DNA from: Kocuria marina
GTDB taxonomy: Bacteria > Actinomycetota > Actinomycetes > Actinomycetales > Micrococcaceae
NCBI GenBank assembly: GCA_014652975.1
Contig: BMZV01000008.1
Location: 1 to 38,015 of the forward strand
Reading direction: 5' to 3'
Length of the DNA stretch: 38,015 bases
Below the pieces are notes generated by a model. The model was given only the letters and a program-made list of their open reading frames with translations. It was not told the DNA's origin and did no database searches. A program made the position numbers and the translations under genes. Each line of letters opens with the position of its first letter. Position 1 is the stretch's first letter. Positions 8,397 to 13,863 of this stretch are shown here, one piece after another.

Positions 8397-8713
8397 CCGC
8401 GAGCCTCGGCGCGCACGCGCGCCACGGTGGATTTGCTCACCTCGCACGCGGCGGCGGTCTCCGCGATGCTGTGCCCCTCCTCGCGCATCGCGAGGATACG
8501 CGCGCGCAGCTCGTCCGTGAGCTGACGGCGGGCACGCGGGCGGGTGCGCTGCCACTCGTGCAGGGTCTCCGTGGTCCATCCTCGCGTGTCGTTGATCCAC
8601 ACGTCTGGCTCGGGTGTTCCGGCCTTGATGAAGCCTTGGGGCGTCATGCCGACCACGGCGGCGGCTTCTTTCAGTCCGTGCAGGTGCGCGCCGCGCGGGA
8701 TAGTCTTGGGCAT
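8393..8713 (-). CDS. Small helix-turn-helix DNA-binding protein
   Basis: This 106-residue protein has two DNA-binding-like parts. Residues about 10-50 resemble an excisionase/MerR-like fold (LKEAAAVVGMTPQGFIKAG). The C-terminal 40 residues form a resolvase-type helix-turn-helix (EEGHSIAETAAACEVSKSTV), as found at the end of serine resolvases. It has no catalytic domain. An AAAGGA ribosome site lies 7 bases before the ATG. It heads a two-gene unit with the overlapping 136-residue protein. It is likely a plasmid regulator, but the target is unknown. Confidence 0.65.
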   Translation of the reverse strand: MPKTIPRGAHLHGLKEAAAVVGMTPQGFIKAGTPEPDVWINDTRGWTTETLHEWQRTRPRARRQLTDELRARILAMREEGHSIAETAAACEVSKSTVARVRAEARG

Positions 8714-8782
8714 TGCATCGTCCTTTCGGTGTGGCCTCCCGGCCCATTGTTCCTGGCATCCGCCAGCGGCCGGGGGGCATTT

Positions 8783-9127
8783 TCATTCTGCGGGTGTGGT
8801 TCCGGGATGCGTGCTCAGCAAGTCGCACGCGGCCTCGTAGGCGCGCATAGCGGCCTTGGACAGCTCTAGGGCCATGTCTACGTGCTCGAAGGATTCCATG
8901 CGGCCAGCGGCGCGCGTGGCGGCTCCTGCGACCTCTAGGGCCGTGGCCTTGGTCAGCTGCGGGTCACCGTGACGCGGATCGGTGGGCAGCACTAGGCATC
9001 GCGGAATCTCTGCCAGGTACGGGGCGAGCGGGGTTCGCGCTGCGCGGCGCTGTAGCGCGCGGAGGTTGCCCAGGTGGTCGGCGCAAATCTCTCGTTTGTC
9101 CAGGTTGGACAGCATTTCGGGGATCAT
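8783..9127 (-). CDS. Hypothetical helical protein
   Basis: This protein has 114 residues and is mostly alpha-helical by composition. It contains alanine-rich stretches such as ALEVAGAATRAAGRM and LELSKAAMRAYEAACDLL, and two Cys residues in the first half. There is no signal peptide, membrane segment or catalytic motif. It lies between the cassette array and the HTH pair, all on the minus strand. It does not carry the repeated promoter-leader found before the four genes upstream. The family is not recognised. Codon use matches the neighbours, which supports it being a real gene. Confidence 0.55.
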   Translation of the reverse strand: MIPEMLSNLDKREICADHLGNLRALQRRAARTPLAPYLAEIPRCLVLPTDPRHGDPQLTKATALEVAGAATRAAGRMESFEHVDMALELSKAAMRAYEAACDLLSTHPGTTPAE

Positions 9128-9176
9128 GTCGTGGTCCTGTTCGGTTCGGCCGGCGGATTCCGCCGGCTGCGGGTCG

Positions 9177-9219
9177 GCGGCCGCCGATCCGCTCCCCGTG
9201 GAAGGGGATCGCCGGCCGC
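9177..9219 (-). terminator. Hairpin downstream of the first cassette gene
   Basis: GCGGCCG (9177-9183) pairs with CGGCCGC (9213-9219), and CGATC (9185-9189) pairs with GATCG (9207-9211) inside it. It lies just past the stop of the acidic-protein gene, where each of the other three cassettes also has a GC-rich hairpin. A shorter GCCGGCGG / CCGCCGGC hairpin sits just beyond it (9150-9168). Confidence 0.55.
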
Positions 9220-9248
9220 GTGGGTCGGGGTCTCAGGTGCTCGGGTGC

Positions 9249-9788
9249 TTAGGAGCACTCCCAGTCGGGGTGACCGTGCCAGGTGATCCGCACGGCTCCG
9301 GCGTCGGGGGTGCCGAAGTCCACCAGCGGGGCGAGCAGCACGTCCTCAAAGAACGGGCCTTCTTCCACGCGGAACACGGCGCGGCCGGTGTAATACAGCT
9401 CGCCGTCATCGTCGTACATGCGGAACGTGTGGCGCTCGTAGCCGTCCACCAGGGGCGCGCCAGCGGTGAGCATGGCCGCCTGTCGCTCGGATACCTCGCC
9501 CGGGCCGTAAGTCCACTTGCTGCCGGTCTGGTCGGCGTCGGCCAGGTGATCGCGGGTGATCGTCCACGCGCACGCCGGTTCGTCCTCCGGTGCCTCGGGC
9601 ATCGGCACGACGGCCACAATCCCGAAGGGTTCACCGGGGGCGAGCTCGTCCATGAACCGGGCGAGGTCGGGACCCCAGTAGGTATTCACCCCCGCGTCCG
9701 TGTCGATGGTGAGGCCGTGGCCGTTTTTCAGTGCTGCCTCCCCGAGCTGAAAAGCGTTCTGGTAGGTGTCTGCGAGGTATTCGCTCAT
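9249..9788 (-). CDS. Strongly acidic hypothetical protein, cassette 1
   Basis: This 179-residue protein carries roughly three times as many Asp/Glu as Lys/Arg, including clusters such as EAPEDEP and YDDDGELYY. It has no signal peptide or membrane segment. The ATG at 9788 is chosen because an AAGGA site lies 8 bases upstream and because the same leader precedes three other genes at the same distance. In two of those genes the longer GTG-started reading of the leader is out of frame, so the leader is not coding. Its neighbours are antirestriction-type genes. Strong acidity is the property of DNA-mimic antirestriction proteins, so that is a reasonable guess, but no sequence family supports it. 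Confidence 0.65.
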   Translation of the reverse strand: MSEYLADTYQNAFQLGEAALKNGHGLTIDTDAGVNTYWGPDLARFMDELAPGEPFGIVAVVPMPEAPEDEPACAWTITRDHLADADQTGSKWTYGPGEVSERQAAMLTAGAPLVDGYERHTFRMYDDDGELYYTGRAVFRVEEGPFFEDVLLAPLVDFGTPDAGAVRITWHGHPDWECS

Positions 9789-9873
9789 GGTCCCTGTCCT
9801 TCCGGTTGGTGTGGCGGGTTGTTCCTCCCGCCTGAACACTCTTTAGTTTACTCGCGTTCAACGTTAGACACAA
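9789..9873 (-). promoter_or_regulatory. Repeated promoter-leader, copy 1
   Basis: On the minus strand, TTGTGT (9868-9873) and TAAACT (9845-9850) are 17 bases apart, a good -35/-10 pair. The transcript would carry a GGCGGG / CCCGCC stem (9827-9832 with 9813-9818) with an AGGA-containing loop, followed by an AAGGA ribosome site. The arrangement is almost identical in four places. Confidence 0.8.
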
Positions 9874-9978
9874 GCCGGGCGGGGGACTTTTTTGGGCCGG
9901 GTTTACGGCGATACGGTTTGCCGGTTTGCTGGGTTGCCGTACATACAGAAGCGGCCGGAGGATCGCTCCCCCGGCCGC
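9795..9978. repeat. Long direct repeat, copy 1 (partner at 10955-11138)
   Basis: About 180 bases spanning leader, promoter, an upstream T6 stretch and the terminator hairpin of the next gene are nearly identical to 10955-11138. The two copies flank the DUF3560 gene as direct repeats, so recombination between them would delete that cassette cleanly. Confidence 0.8.
9951..9978 (-). terminator. Terminator-like hairpin after the DUF3560 gene
   Basis: A 12-base stem with one mismatch and a 4-base loop (GCGGCCGG...CCGGCCGC) lies 14 bases past the DUF3560 stop. It matches the hairpins at 11111-11138 and 11544-11569, so each cassette seems to be its own transcription unit. Confidence 0.7.
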
Positions 9979-9991
9979 TCATGCTGCTCCG

Positions 9992-10948
9992 CTACTTGCT
10001 CGCGGGCTGGTGGCTGGTGATCTTGCCGTAGGGGGCGCGATAGCTGCTCGTGATCTTGCGCTCTGCGTCGAAATACAGGGTGCAGGTCTTGGCGTTGACC
10101 CGTGCCACGGTCCACCAGGTGCCGCCCACCTTGATCCGGTCCCCGGCGTGAATGGTCTCGCGGCTGTAGTCGGCGGCCTCACCGGCGGCGAGCTGCTGGG
10201 CGCGCACGCCGCGCCAGTACGCCAGCGCGTCGGCGTTCTCGGTGGCGTCGGCCTGGATCGCCTCGCGACGTCGGCCGGTCGCGGCGGGGATCGCCTCGGC
10301 GTAGGGGGTGCCCCGGTCGGCGGTGTAGCCGTTGAGCTGCCGCGCCAGCTTGCGGCCTTCGGCCTCTAGGCGGTCGATGCGTCCGGCCACGGTCGCGGGG
10401 CTGTAGCGGTGGGCTGTGGTGTTCGTGGCGGCACTCGCGCGGCGCTGCGCCTCGGTGGCGTCCTCGTCGGCTCGGATCGCGCGTCCCTGGGCGTTCCATG
10501 CCCGGTCAATAGCGTTGCGGTGGCGGGTCTCTGAGTGGTGGCCCACCTTGATGGGCTCCCCACCTTCGGGCAGTCGGGCCGCTGCCGCGTCGGCGGCGTA
10601 CTGGGCGTCGGCCGCGCGTGTGGCCTTGCGCTGCGCCTTCTGTGCCAGGGCCTCAGCGCGGGCCTCCTGCCGGGCTGCGCGGTCAGCCTCGACCTCGGCC
10701 ACGGGCCGGGCGGTGTCGTCGGCCTCTAGGGCCACCTCGTGCCCTGCGGCCTCTAGGGCCTTCTGCGTGCGTCCGGTGATCCAGGTTTTGAGGTTCCGGT
10801 CCCGGCTCTGCGGGACGTACCACGCGCCAATGGATCGACCCCAGCGCCAGCCCTGGGCCTTCAAAATCTCGGCGGTGCCGTCTCCGCGCTCGGTGCCCTC
10901 GATGAGCGTTCCGGCCTCGCGGTTGTGGGTGATGGTCAGTGCTGCCAT
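9992..10948 (-). CDS. DUF3560-family protein, cassette 2
   Basis: This 318-residue protein has a short N-terminal fold (TITHNREAGTLIEGTERGDG, WRWGRSIGAWYVPQSRDRN), then a long alanine/arginine-rich helical middle typical of DUF3560 (EARAEALAQKAQRKATRAAD, and GEPIKVGHHSETRHRNAIDR). A small C-terminal domain ends in KVGGTWWTVARVNAKTCTLYF. DUF3560 proteins are common in plasmid leading regions near ardC-type genes, and their biochemical role is not established. An AGGAC site precedes the ATG and the repeated promoter-leader lies upstream. The match to the family is by the characteristic GHHSE...R pattern and the coiled-coil composition. Confidence 0.75.
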   Translation of the reverse strand: MAALTITHNREAGTLIEGTERGDGTAEILKAQGWRWGRSIGAWYVPQSRDRNLKTWITGRTQKALEAAGHEVALEADDTARPVAEVEADRAARQEARAEALAQKAQRKATRAADAQYAADAAAARLPEGGEPIKVGHHSETRHRNAIDRAWNAQGRAIRADEDATEAQRRASAATNTTAHRYSPATVAGRIDRLEAEGRKLARQLNGYTADRGTPYAEAIPAATGRRREAIQADATENADALAYWRGVRAQQLAAGEAADYSRETIHAGDRIKVGGTWWTVARVNAKTCTLYFDAERKITSSYRAPYGKITSHQPASK

Positions 10949-11034
10949 GATGCTTAGTCCTTCCGGTAGTGGTGGCGGGTTGTTCCTCCCGCCTGAACAC
11001 TCTTTAGTTTATTCGCGTTCAACGCTAGACACAA
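10949..11034 (-). promoter_or_regulatory. Repeated promoter-leader, copy 2
   Basis: TTGTGT (11029-11034) and TAAACT (11006-11011) are separated by 17 bases, followed by the same GGCGGG/CCCGCC leader stem. Here the GTG-started reading of the leader runs out of frame with the gene, which shows the leader is regulatory and not an N-terminus. Confidence 0.8.
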
Positions 11035-11138
11035 GCCGGGTGGGGACTTTTTTGGGCCGGGTTTACGGCGATACGGTGTGCCGGTTTGCTGGGTTGCCGT
11101 ACATACAGAAGCGGCCGGGGGATCGCTCCCCCGGCCGC
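10955..11138. repeat. Long direct repeat, copy 2
   Basis: Near-identical partner of 9795-9978. It covers the leader, the promoter, the T6 stretch, the TTTACGGCGATACGG segment and the terminator hairpin of the small Cys-rich gene. Confidence 0.8.
11111..11138 (-). terminator. Terminator-like hairpin after the small Cys-rich gene
   Basis: A perfect 12-base stem with the loop TCGC (GCGGCCGGGGGA paired with TCCCCCGGCCGC), 15 bases past the stop of the 83-residue gene. Confidence 0.75.
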
Positions 11139-11153
11139 CTGTCGTGGCCGCTC

Positions 11154-11405
11154 TTACTCGGCCGGCGCGCTGACCTGGTACATGGTCGCCAGGGCTCCTA
11201 GCCGCTGGTGGCATCCGTCGCAGGTGGTGGGCGCGGGGGTCTCCACCTGCTCGCCGGTCATCACGGCTCCGGCTCCTAGATCACAGTCGATGTGTCCGTG
11301 GCGGTAGTAGTCGCGGCACTCGGAGTCGTCGCCGTTGGTCAGCATGAGCGCGCAGCACTCGCACACGAAAACGAGCATCGTCTCGGTGGTGGTCTCGGTG
11401 TTCAT
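11154..11405 (-). CDS. Small Cys-rich, probably zinc-binding protein, cassette 3
   Basis: This 83-residue protein has metal-ligand-like pairs: CECC near residue 15, a single Cys followed by YYRHGHIDC, and CDGCH near 63. Such spacing suggests one or two zinc sites and a role in binding nucleic acid or protein. It is acidic overall. The ATG at 11405 is preceded by AAGGAC at the same spacing as in the other cassettes. In this gene the longer GTG reading of the leader is in frame, but comparison with the other copies argues against it. Its place between DUF3560 and the ArdC-type gene suggests a shared early function. The family is not recognised. Confidence 0.6.
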   Translation of the reverse strand: MNTETTTETMLVFVCECCALMLTNGDDSECRDYYRHGHIDCDLGAGAVMTGEQVETPAPTTCDGCHQRLGALATMYQVSAPAE

Positions 11406-11490
11406 GGCCCGTGTCCTTCCGGTTGGTGTGGCGGGCTGTTCCTCCCGCCTGAACACTCTTTAGTTTACCTGCGTTCAACGTTAGACACAA
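11406..11490 (-). promoter_or_regulatory. Repeated promoter-leader, copy 3
   Basis: TTGTGT (11485-11490) and TAAACT (11462-11467) are 17 bases apart, with the conserved leader stem and AAGGA site. Similarity to copies 1 and 2 stops just upstream of the -35 box, which marks the upstream edge of the shared regulatory module. Confidence 0.8.
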
Positions 11491-11543
11491 GCGGATCGGC
11501 TACATTTCCGCGCGGATTTTCGGACTGGTTCCGGCATGAAAAA

Positions 11544-11569
11544 CGGCCGGGGGATCACTCCCCCGGCCG
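11544..11569 (-). terminator. Terminator-like hairpin after the ArdC-type gene
   Basis: A perfect 11-base stem (CGGCCGGGGGA with TCCCCCGGCCG) with the loop TCAC, 12 bases past the stop. Its sequence is nearly the same as the hairpins after cassettes 2 and 3, but its flanks differ. Confidence 0.75.
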
Positions 11570-11581
11570 CTGACCGTCAGA

Positions 11582-12025
11582 CTAGGCGGTGATTTCGTCC
11601 GTCTGGCTCACGTCGAACACGCTCACCACGATGAACGCCACTTCCTTCTCGGGCTTGCCGGTCTTGGGGTCGATCACCGGGTTTCCGTCGTCGTCCTTCT
11701 TGGTGCGCTCGGTCGGGGCCATGATCTTGATGGACCGCTCACCCTTGCGGACAGATCGCCCCAACTCCTTCCACTTGTTGAATCCGGCGCACTGGGTCGC
11801 CCCCTCGAACTGGGAAAAGATCAGCTCCTGATTCTTGGGGCTGTAGCTGGGCATCCGAGCCGCGAATGCCGCGAACCGCTTGGCCGTGGCGGGGTCGGTC
11901 TCGATCAGCTCGGCCACCTGGGCGGCCTTCTCGGTGACCTCTTTGCGCTTGGCCGCTGCCGCTTCCCTGCGCTCCTGCTGCTTCTTGGTGGGCTGCTTCT
12001 TCGCGGTCTGGGTCTTGGTGGTCAT
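11582..12025 (-). CDS. Single-domain ArdC-type antirestriction / ssDNA-binding protein, cassette 4
   Basis: This 147-residue protein has a lysine-rich N-terminal tail (KTQTAKKQPTKKQQERRE), then the ArdC N-terminal ssDNA-binding fold: SPKNQELIFSQFEGATQCAG, FNKWKELGRSVRKGERSIKI, MAPTERTKKDDDG, VAFIVVSVFDVSQTDEI. Full ArdC proteins have about 300 residues with a C-terminal HExxH metalloprotease-like domain. That domain is missing here, and the gene ends in a normal stop and terminator, so it looks like a complete single-domain version. The family protects incoming single-stranded plasmid DNA from host restriction. The ATG at 12025 follows the conserved leader. Confidence 0.8.
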   Translation of the reverse strand: MTTKTQTAKKQPTKKQQERREAAAAKRKEVTEKAAQVAELIETDPATAKRFAAFAARMPSYSPKNQELIFSQFEGATQCAGFNKWKELGRSVRKGERSIKIMAPTERTKKDDDGNPVIDPKTGKPEKEVAFIVVSVFDVSQTDEITA

Positions 12026-12111
12026 TGCCTGCCGTCCTTCCGATTGGTGTGGCGGGTTGTTCCTCCCGCCTGAACACTCTTTAGTTTACTCGCATTCAAC
12101 GCTAGACACAA
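12026..12111 (-). promoter_or_regulatory. Repeated promoter-leader, copy 4
   Basis: TTGTGT (12106-12111) and TAAACT (12083-12088) are 17 bases apart, with the same leader hairpin. The GTG-started leader reading is out of frame with the ArdC-type gene, as in copy 2. Confidence 0.8.
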
Positions 12112-12213
12112 GTAGACTAGGAAGGTTTTTGCTGATGATTTTCTCCGCTCGTGCCCCCTACTCCGGGACGGTTCCGGGGCTCTGACCTGTGGGGACCATC
12201 CGTGTAGCCTGGC

Positions 12214-12350
12214 CCGTCGTCCTGATAGCTGGAAGCAGGATGTGTTTAGTGGAGCGGGGTCAAGGGTGCGCGCAGCGCATCGCGTAGCGACGCCGTAGGC
12301 GCCCTTGACGCCGTGGAACGGGCACATACAATTCCGCGTCAGGACGACGG
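12214..12350. other. Nested inverted-repeat element between par and the cassettes
   Basis: A perfect 12-base outer inverted repeat, CCGTCGTCCTGA (12214-12225) with TCAGGACGACGG (12339-12350), encloses an inner 11-base stem with one G-T pair: GTCAAGGG plus three bases (12259-12269) with 12299-12309. The inner loop is GC-rich with many GCGC/CGCG steps. There is no credible gene between 12112 and 12452. A structured RNA, a single-strand initiation site, an origin or a transfer site would all fit. Confidence 0.55.
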
Positions 12351-12391
12351 ACAGCGAAGGTGAGCTTCCCCTACAGGTTCTCGCGCACATA

Positions 12392-12424
12392 GTGAGGGGG
12401 GTCCGGCTGCCGGACCCTCCTCAC
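12392..12424 (-). terminator. Strong hairpin downstream of the par operon
   Basis: A 15-base stem with a single G-T pair and a CTG loop: GTGAGGGGGGTCCGG against CCGGACCCTCCTCAC. It begins about 28 bases past the stop of the RHH gene and would end the parA-RHH transcript. There is no clear T-tract. Confidence 0.65.
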
Positions 12425-12430
12425 CTACTT

Positions 12431-12466
12431 TGACATCTAGACGTCTAGACGTCTAAATGTCTAGAC
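12431..12466. repeat. Partition-type iterons, downstream array
   Basis: Overlapping copies of the palindromes AGACGTCT and GTCTAGAC are packed into 36 bases and run into the last codons of the RHH gene. The ACGTC core is shared with the array upstream of parA. Arrays on both sides of a par operon are a known arrangement for centromere and operator sites bound by a small RHH protein. Confidence 0.65.
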
Positions 12467-12698
12467 GGCCTGACTCCTCATATTCCCGAAGCACGCGCTC
12501 TATGGCTGCGACTACGACGGGGTTTACTTTGGTGTCCATCTCGACGGTGGCACGCTGGAGCTGCTTGTAAGTCTCCTGGGGCAGTCGAATGGTCAAACGG
12601 GCCCGGTCGTCAGTGGGTTTCTGGAATGTCTGATCCAGCCCCTCGACTGCTGGCTTCTGCTTTCTCTGAGCAGCTAGGCGCTCCTTGAAGTCGCTCAT
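12453..12698 (-). CDS. Ribbon-helix-helix centromere-binding protein (ParB role)
   Basis: This 81-residue protein has a flexible charged N-terminus (SDFKERLAAQRKQKPAVEG) that could contact ParA. A ribbon-helix-helix domain follows: beta strand DRARLTIRLP, then helices ETYKQLQRATVEMD and VNPVVVAAIERVLREY. Such small proteins replace classical ParB in type Ib partition systems. They bind short iterons and repress the operon. The ATG overlaps the parA stop (ATGA), so the pair is coupled. Iterons with ACGTC cores lie at both ends of the operon. Confidence 0.8.
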   Translation of the reverse strand: MSDFKERLAAQRKQKPAVEGLDQTFQKPTDDRARLTIRLPQETYKQLQRATVEMDTKVNPVVVAAIERVLREYEESGRLDI

Positions 12699-13258
12699 GC
12701 GGTCAGTGCCTCCTCAATCGTGGTCAGTACAGCGGTGTAGCCCCAAAGGTGTGAGGGTATTTGACCCCATGCTTCCCGGAACGTGGACCTCTTGCGGATC
12801 GGCGGCAGCACGGGAATTTCTGCGGCTTCCAGCGTTTCCACAAGACCGCGGTACGCGCGCGTGCTGGTCTCCGCCGATGTGACCAACACGGCAACCGGTG
12901 CCACGCCGGTAAGCGCGTCGATGGTTGCCCATGTTCGATCCATGTCCGACATCGAGGCCATCGTGGGGATGATGACCAGATCGGCGGCTTCGGCGGCTGC
13001 CGTCAAGATTTGCGGGTTGCCGGGTGGGGTGTCGATGAAAACGTACTTGTCGCTTACCGGCCGTCGCATCGTTGCGATGTTGGCGGGCACCACGTCGAAG
13101 GGTAGATCGGCGGCTTCTGCCCACCTCGTCGCTGATGCCTGTGGGTCGCTGTCCCACACTTCGGCCACGTGCCCGCGATTGGCGGCCACCTGGGCCAAGA
13201 ACATGGCGGACGTGGTTTTGCCGCATCCACCTTTCGAGTTCAACAGAGCAATTTTCAT
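12695..13258 (-). CDS. parA: ParA-family partition ATPase
   Basis: This 187-residue ATPase is the short type Ib form without an N-terminal HTH. It shows the deviant Walker A KGGCGKTT at residues 10-17, SDPQASATRWAE (motif A'), and a Walker B region with VFIDTPPG near residue 75. ParA proteins form dynamic gradients on the nucleoid and move plasmid copies apart together with a centromere-binding partner. The partner is the overlapping RHH gene. GGGAGG lies 6 bases before the ATG. Autoregulation by the RHH protein at the upstream iterons is likely. Confidence 0.9.
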   Translation of the reverse strand: MKIALLNSKGGCGKTTSAMFLAQVAANRGHVAEVWDSDPQASATRWAEAADLPFDVVPANIATMRRPVSDKYVFIDTPPGNPQILTAAAEAADLVIIPTMASMSDMDRTWATIDALTGVAPVAVLVTSAETSTRAYRGLVETLEAAEIPVLPPIRKRSTFREAWGQIPSHLWGYTAVLTTIEEALTA

Positions 13259-13287
13259 GTGGCCTCCCGTGCTTATGGCGTCTGAAT

Positions 13288-13354
13288 GTCAAGACGTCTT
13301 GCCGTCCTGACAGTTTGACATGTTGACGTCATGTAGTCAAGACGTCAAGACGTC
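13288..13354. repeat. Partition-type iterons and operator upstream of parA
   Basis: Three copies of GTCAAGACGTC occur at 13288-13298, 13336-13346 and 13344-13354 (the last two overlap), with a variant TTGACGTCA at 13323-13331. The first copy is part of the perfect 12-base palindrome CAAGACGTCTTG. TTGACT on the minus strand within the array could serve as a -35 box. This is likely both the par operator and the centromere. Confidence 0.7.
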
Positions 13355-13361
13355 ACTGCTC

Positions 13362-13373
13362 GGGGGGGGGGGG
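13362..13373. repeat. G12 homopolymer tract
   Basis: Twelve consecutive G lie between the parA iterons and the end of the winged-helix regulator gene. The tract is in non-coding DNA, and the remaining bases to 13441 hold no gene I can see. It may be a slippage-prone site or a sequencing uncertainty. Confidence 0.7.
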
Positions 13374-13441
13374 CAGTCTAGAATGGATGCGTTTGCATGT
13401 TGTGATGCGTGGATCGTCGAAACCGCCTGCGGTGCGTAGCC

Positions 13442-13744
13442 TTACGAGCTTGGGTGGAGATAGGCGACTAGCGCACGTTCTAACTGGTTGAGACGGGCAG
13501 ATTGCAGATGGTGGAGAGTGGGGCGGCCGCGGCCGGGGAGCACATCGGTGCCCACCACTCCTTTGTCTTCTAAGAAGGCCATCTGCCGCGACAGGCTCTG
13601 CTCGGTGACCCCTAGCGCATCGCTGATCGCCGCACGTGTAGCGGGACCGGTGGAGAGATGGCTGAGGATGGCCACGCGCAGCGTGTTGCCAAGCACTTGC
13701 ACGGCGGCATGAACCTCCTCGCTCTGACCAGGGATTTTCATCAT
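13442..13744 (-). CDS. Winged-helix regulator, ArsR/MarR-like
   Basis: This protein of about 100 residues has a winged-helix fold: VQVLGNTLRVAILSHLSTG, then the recognition region ATRAAISDALGVTEQSLSRQ, then a wing with GVVGTDVLPGRGRPTLHHL. There are no cysteine metal-binding motifs, so it is probably not a metal sensor. It is divergent from the transfer operon, with about 120 bases between them, and is the natural candidate to control it. The ATG at 13744 is chosen because GGGAGGG lies 8 bases upstream. A GTG at 13753 is possible. Confidence 0.75.
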   Translation of the reverse strand: MMKIPGQSEEVHAAVQVLGNTLRVAILSHLSTGPATRAAISDALGVTEQSLSRQMAFLEDKGVVGTDVLPGRGRPTLHHLQSARLNQLERALVAYLHPSS

Positions 13745-13771
13745 GAAGGGCACCCTCCCAGTTTCTCATCA

Positions 13772-13858
13772 CATGCAACGTCTAGAGGTTCATGCAATTG
13801 AACAACAATACCGTGATAAAATGTTGTATAGCTTGCCGATGAGGATACAGGAGGTGAT
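13772..13858 (+). promoter_or_regulatory. Divergent control region of the transfer operon
   Basis: This AT-rich stretch lies between the winged-helix regulator and the first transfer gene. It contains the direct repeat CATGCAA, the inverted repeat ACAACA (13802-13807) / TGTTGT (13822-13827), and an ACGTCTAG word resembling the par iterons. AGGAGGTGAT (13849-13858) is an excellent ribosome site 9 bases from the ATG of the first gene. The exact -35 and -10 boxes are unclear. Confidence 0.5.
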
Positions 13859-13863
13859 GAGGC

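Noticed and set aside
9789-9839. Reading frame MFRREEQPATPTGRT at the start of several cassette genes, suggesting a shared N-terminal peptide
   Set aside because: It is the translated promoter-leader. In two of four copies it is out of frame with the gene, so it is regulatory DNA, not a conserved N-terminus.
12022-12390. Minus-strand frame of 122 codons across the gap between par and the ArdC-type gene
   Set aside because: It runs through the promoter-leader and the inverted repeats in a frame with no domain and irregular codon use.
12431-12466. Repeat cluster considered as a CRISPR remnant
   Set aside because: Units are 8-11 bases, palindromic and overlapping without spacers, and flank a par operon, so they are iterons.
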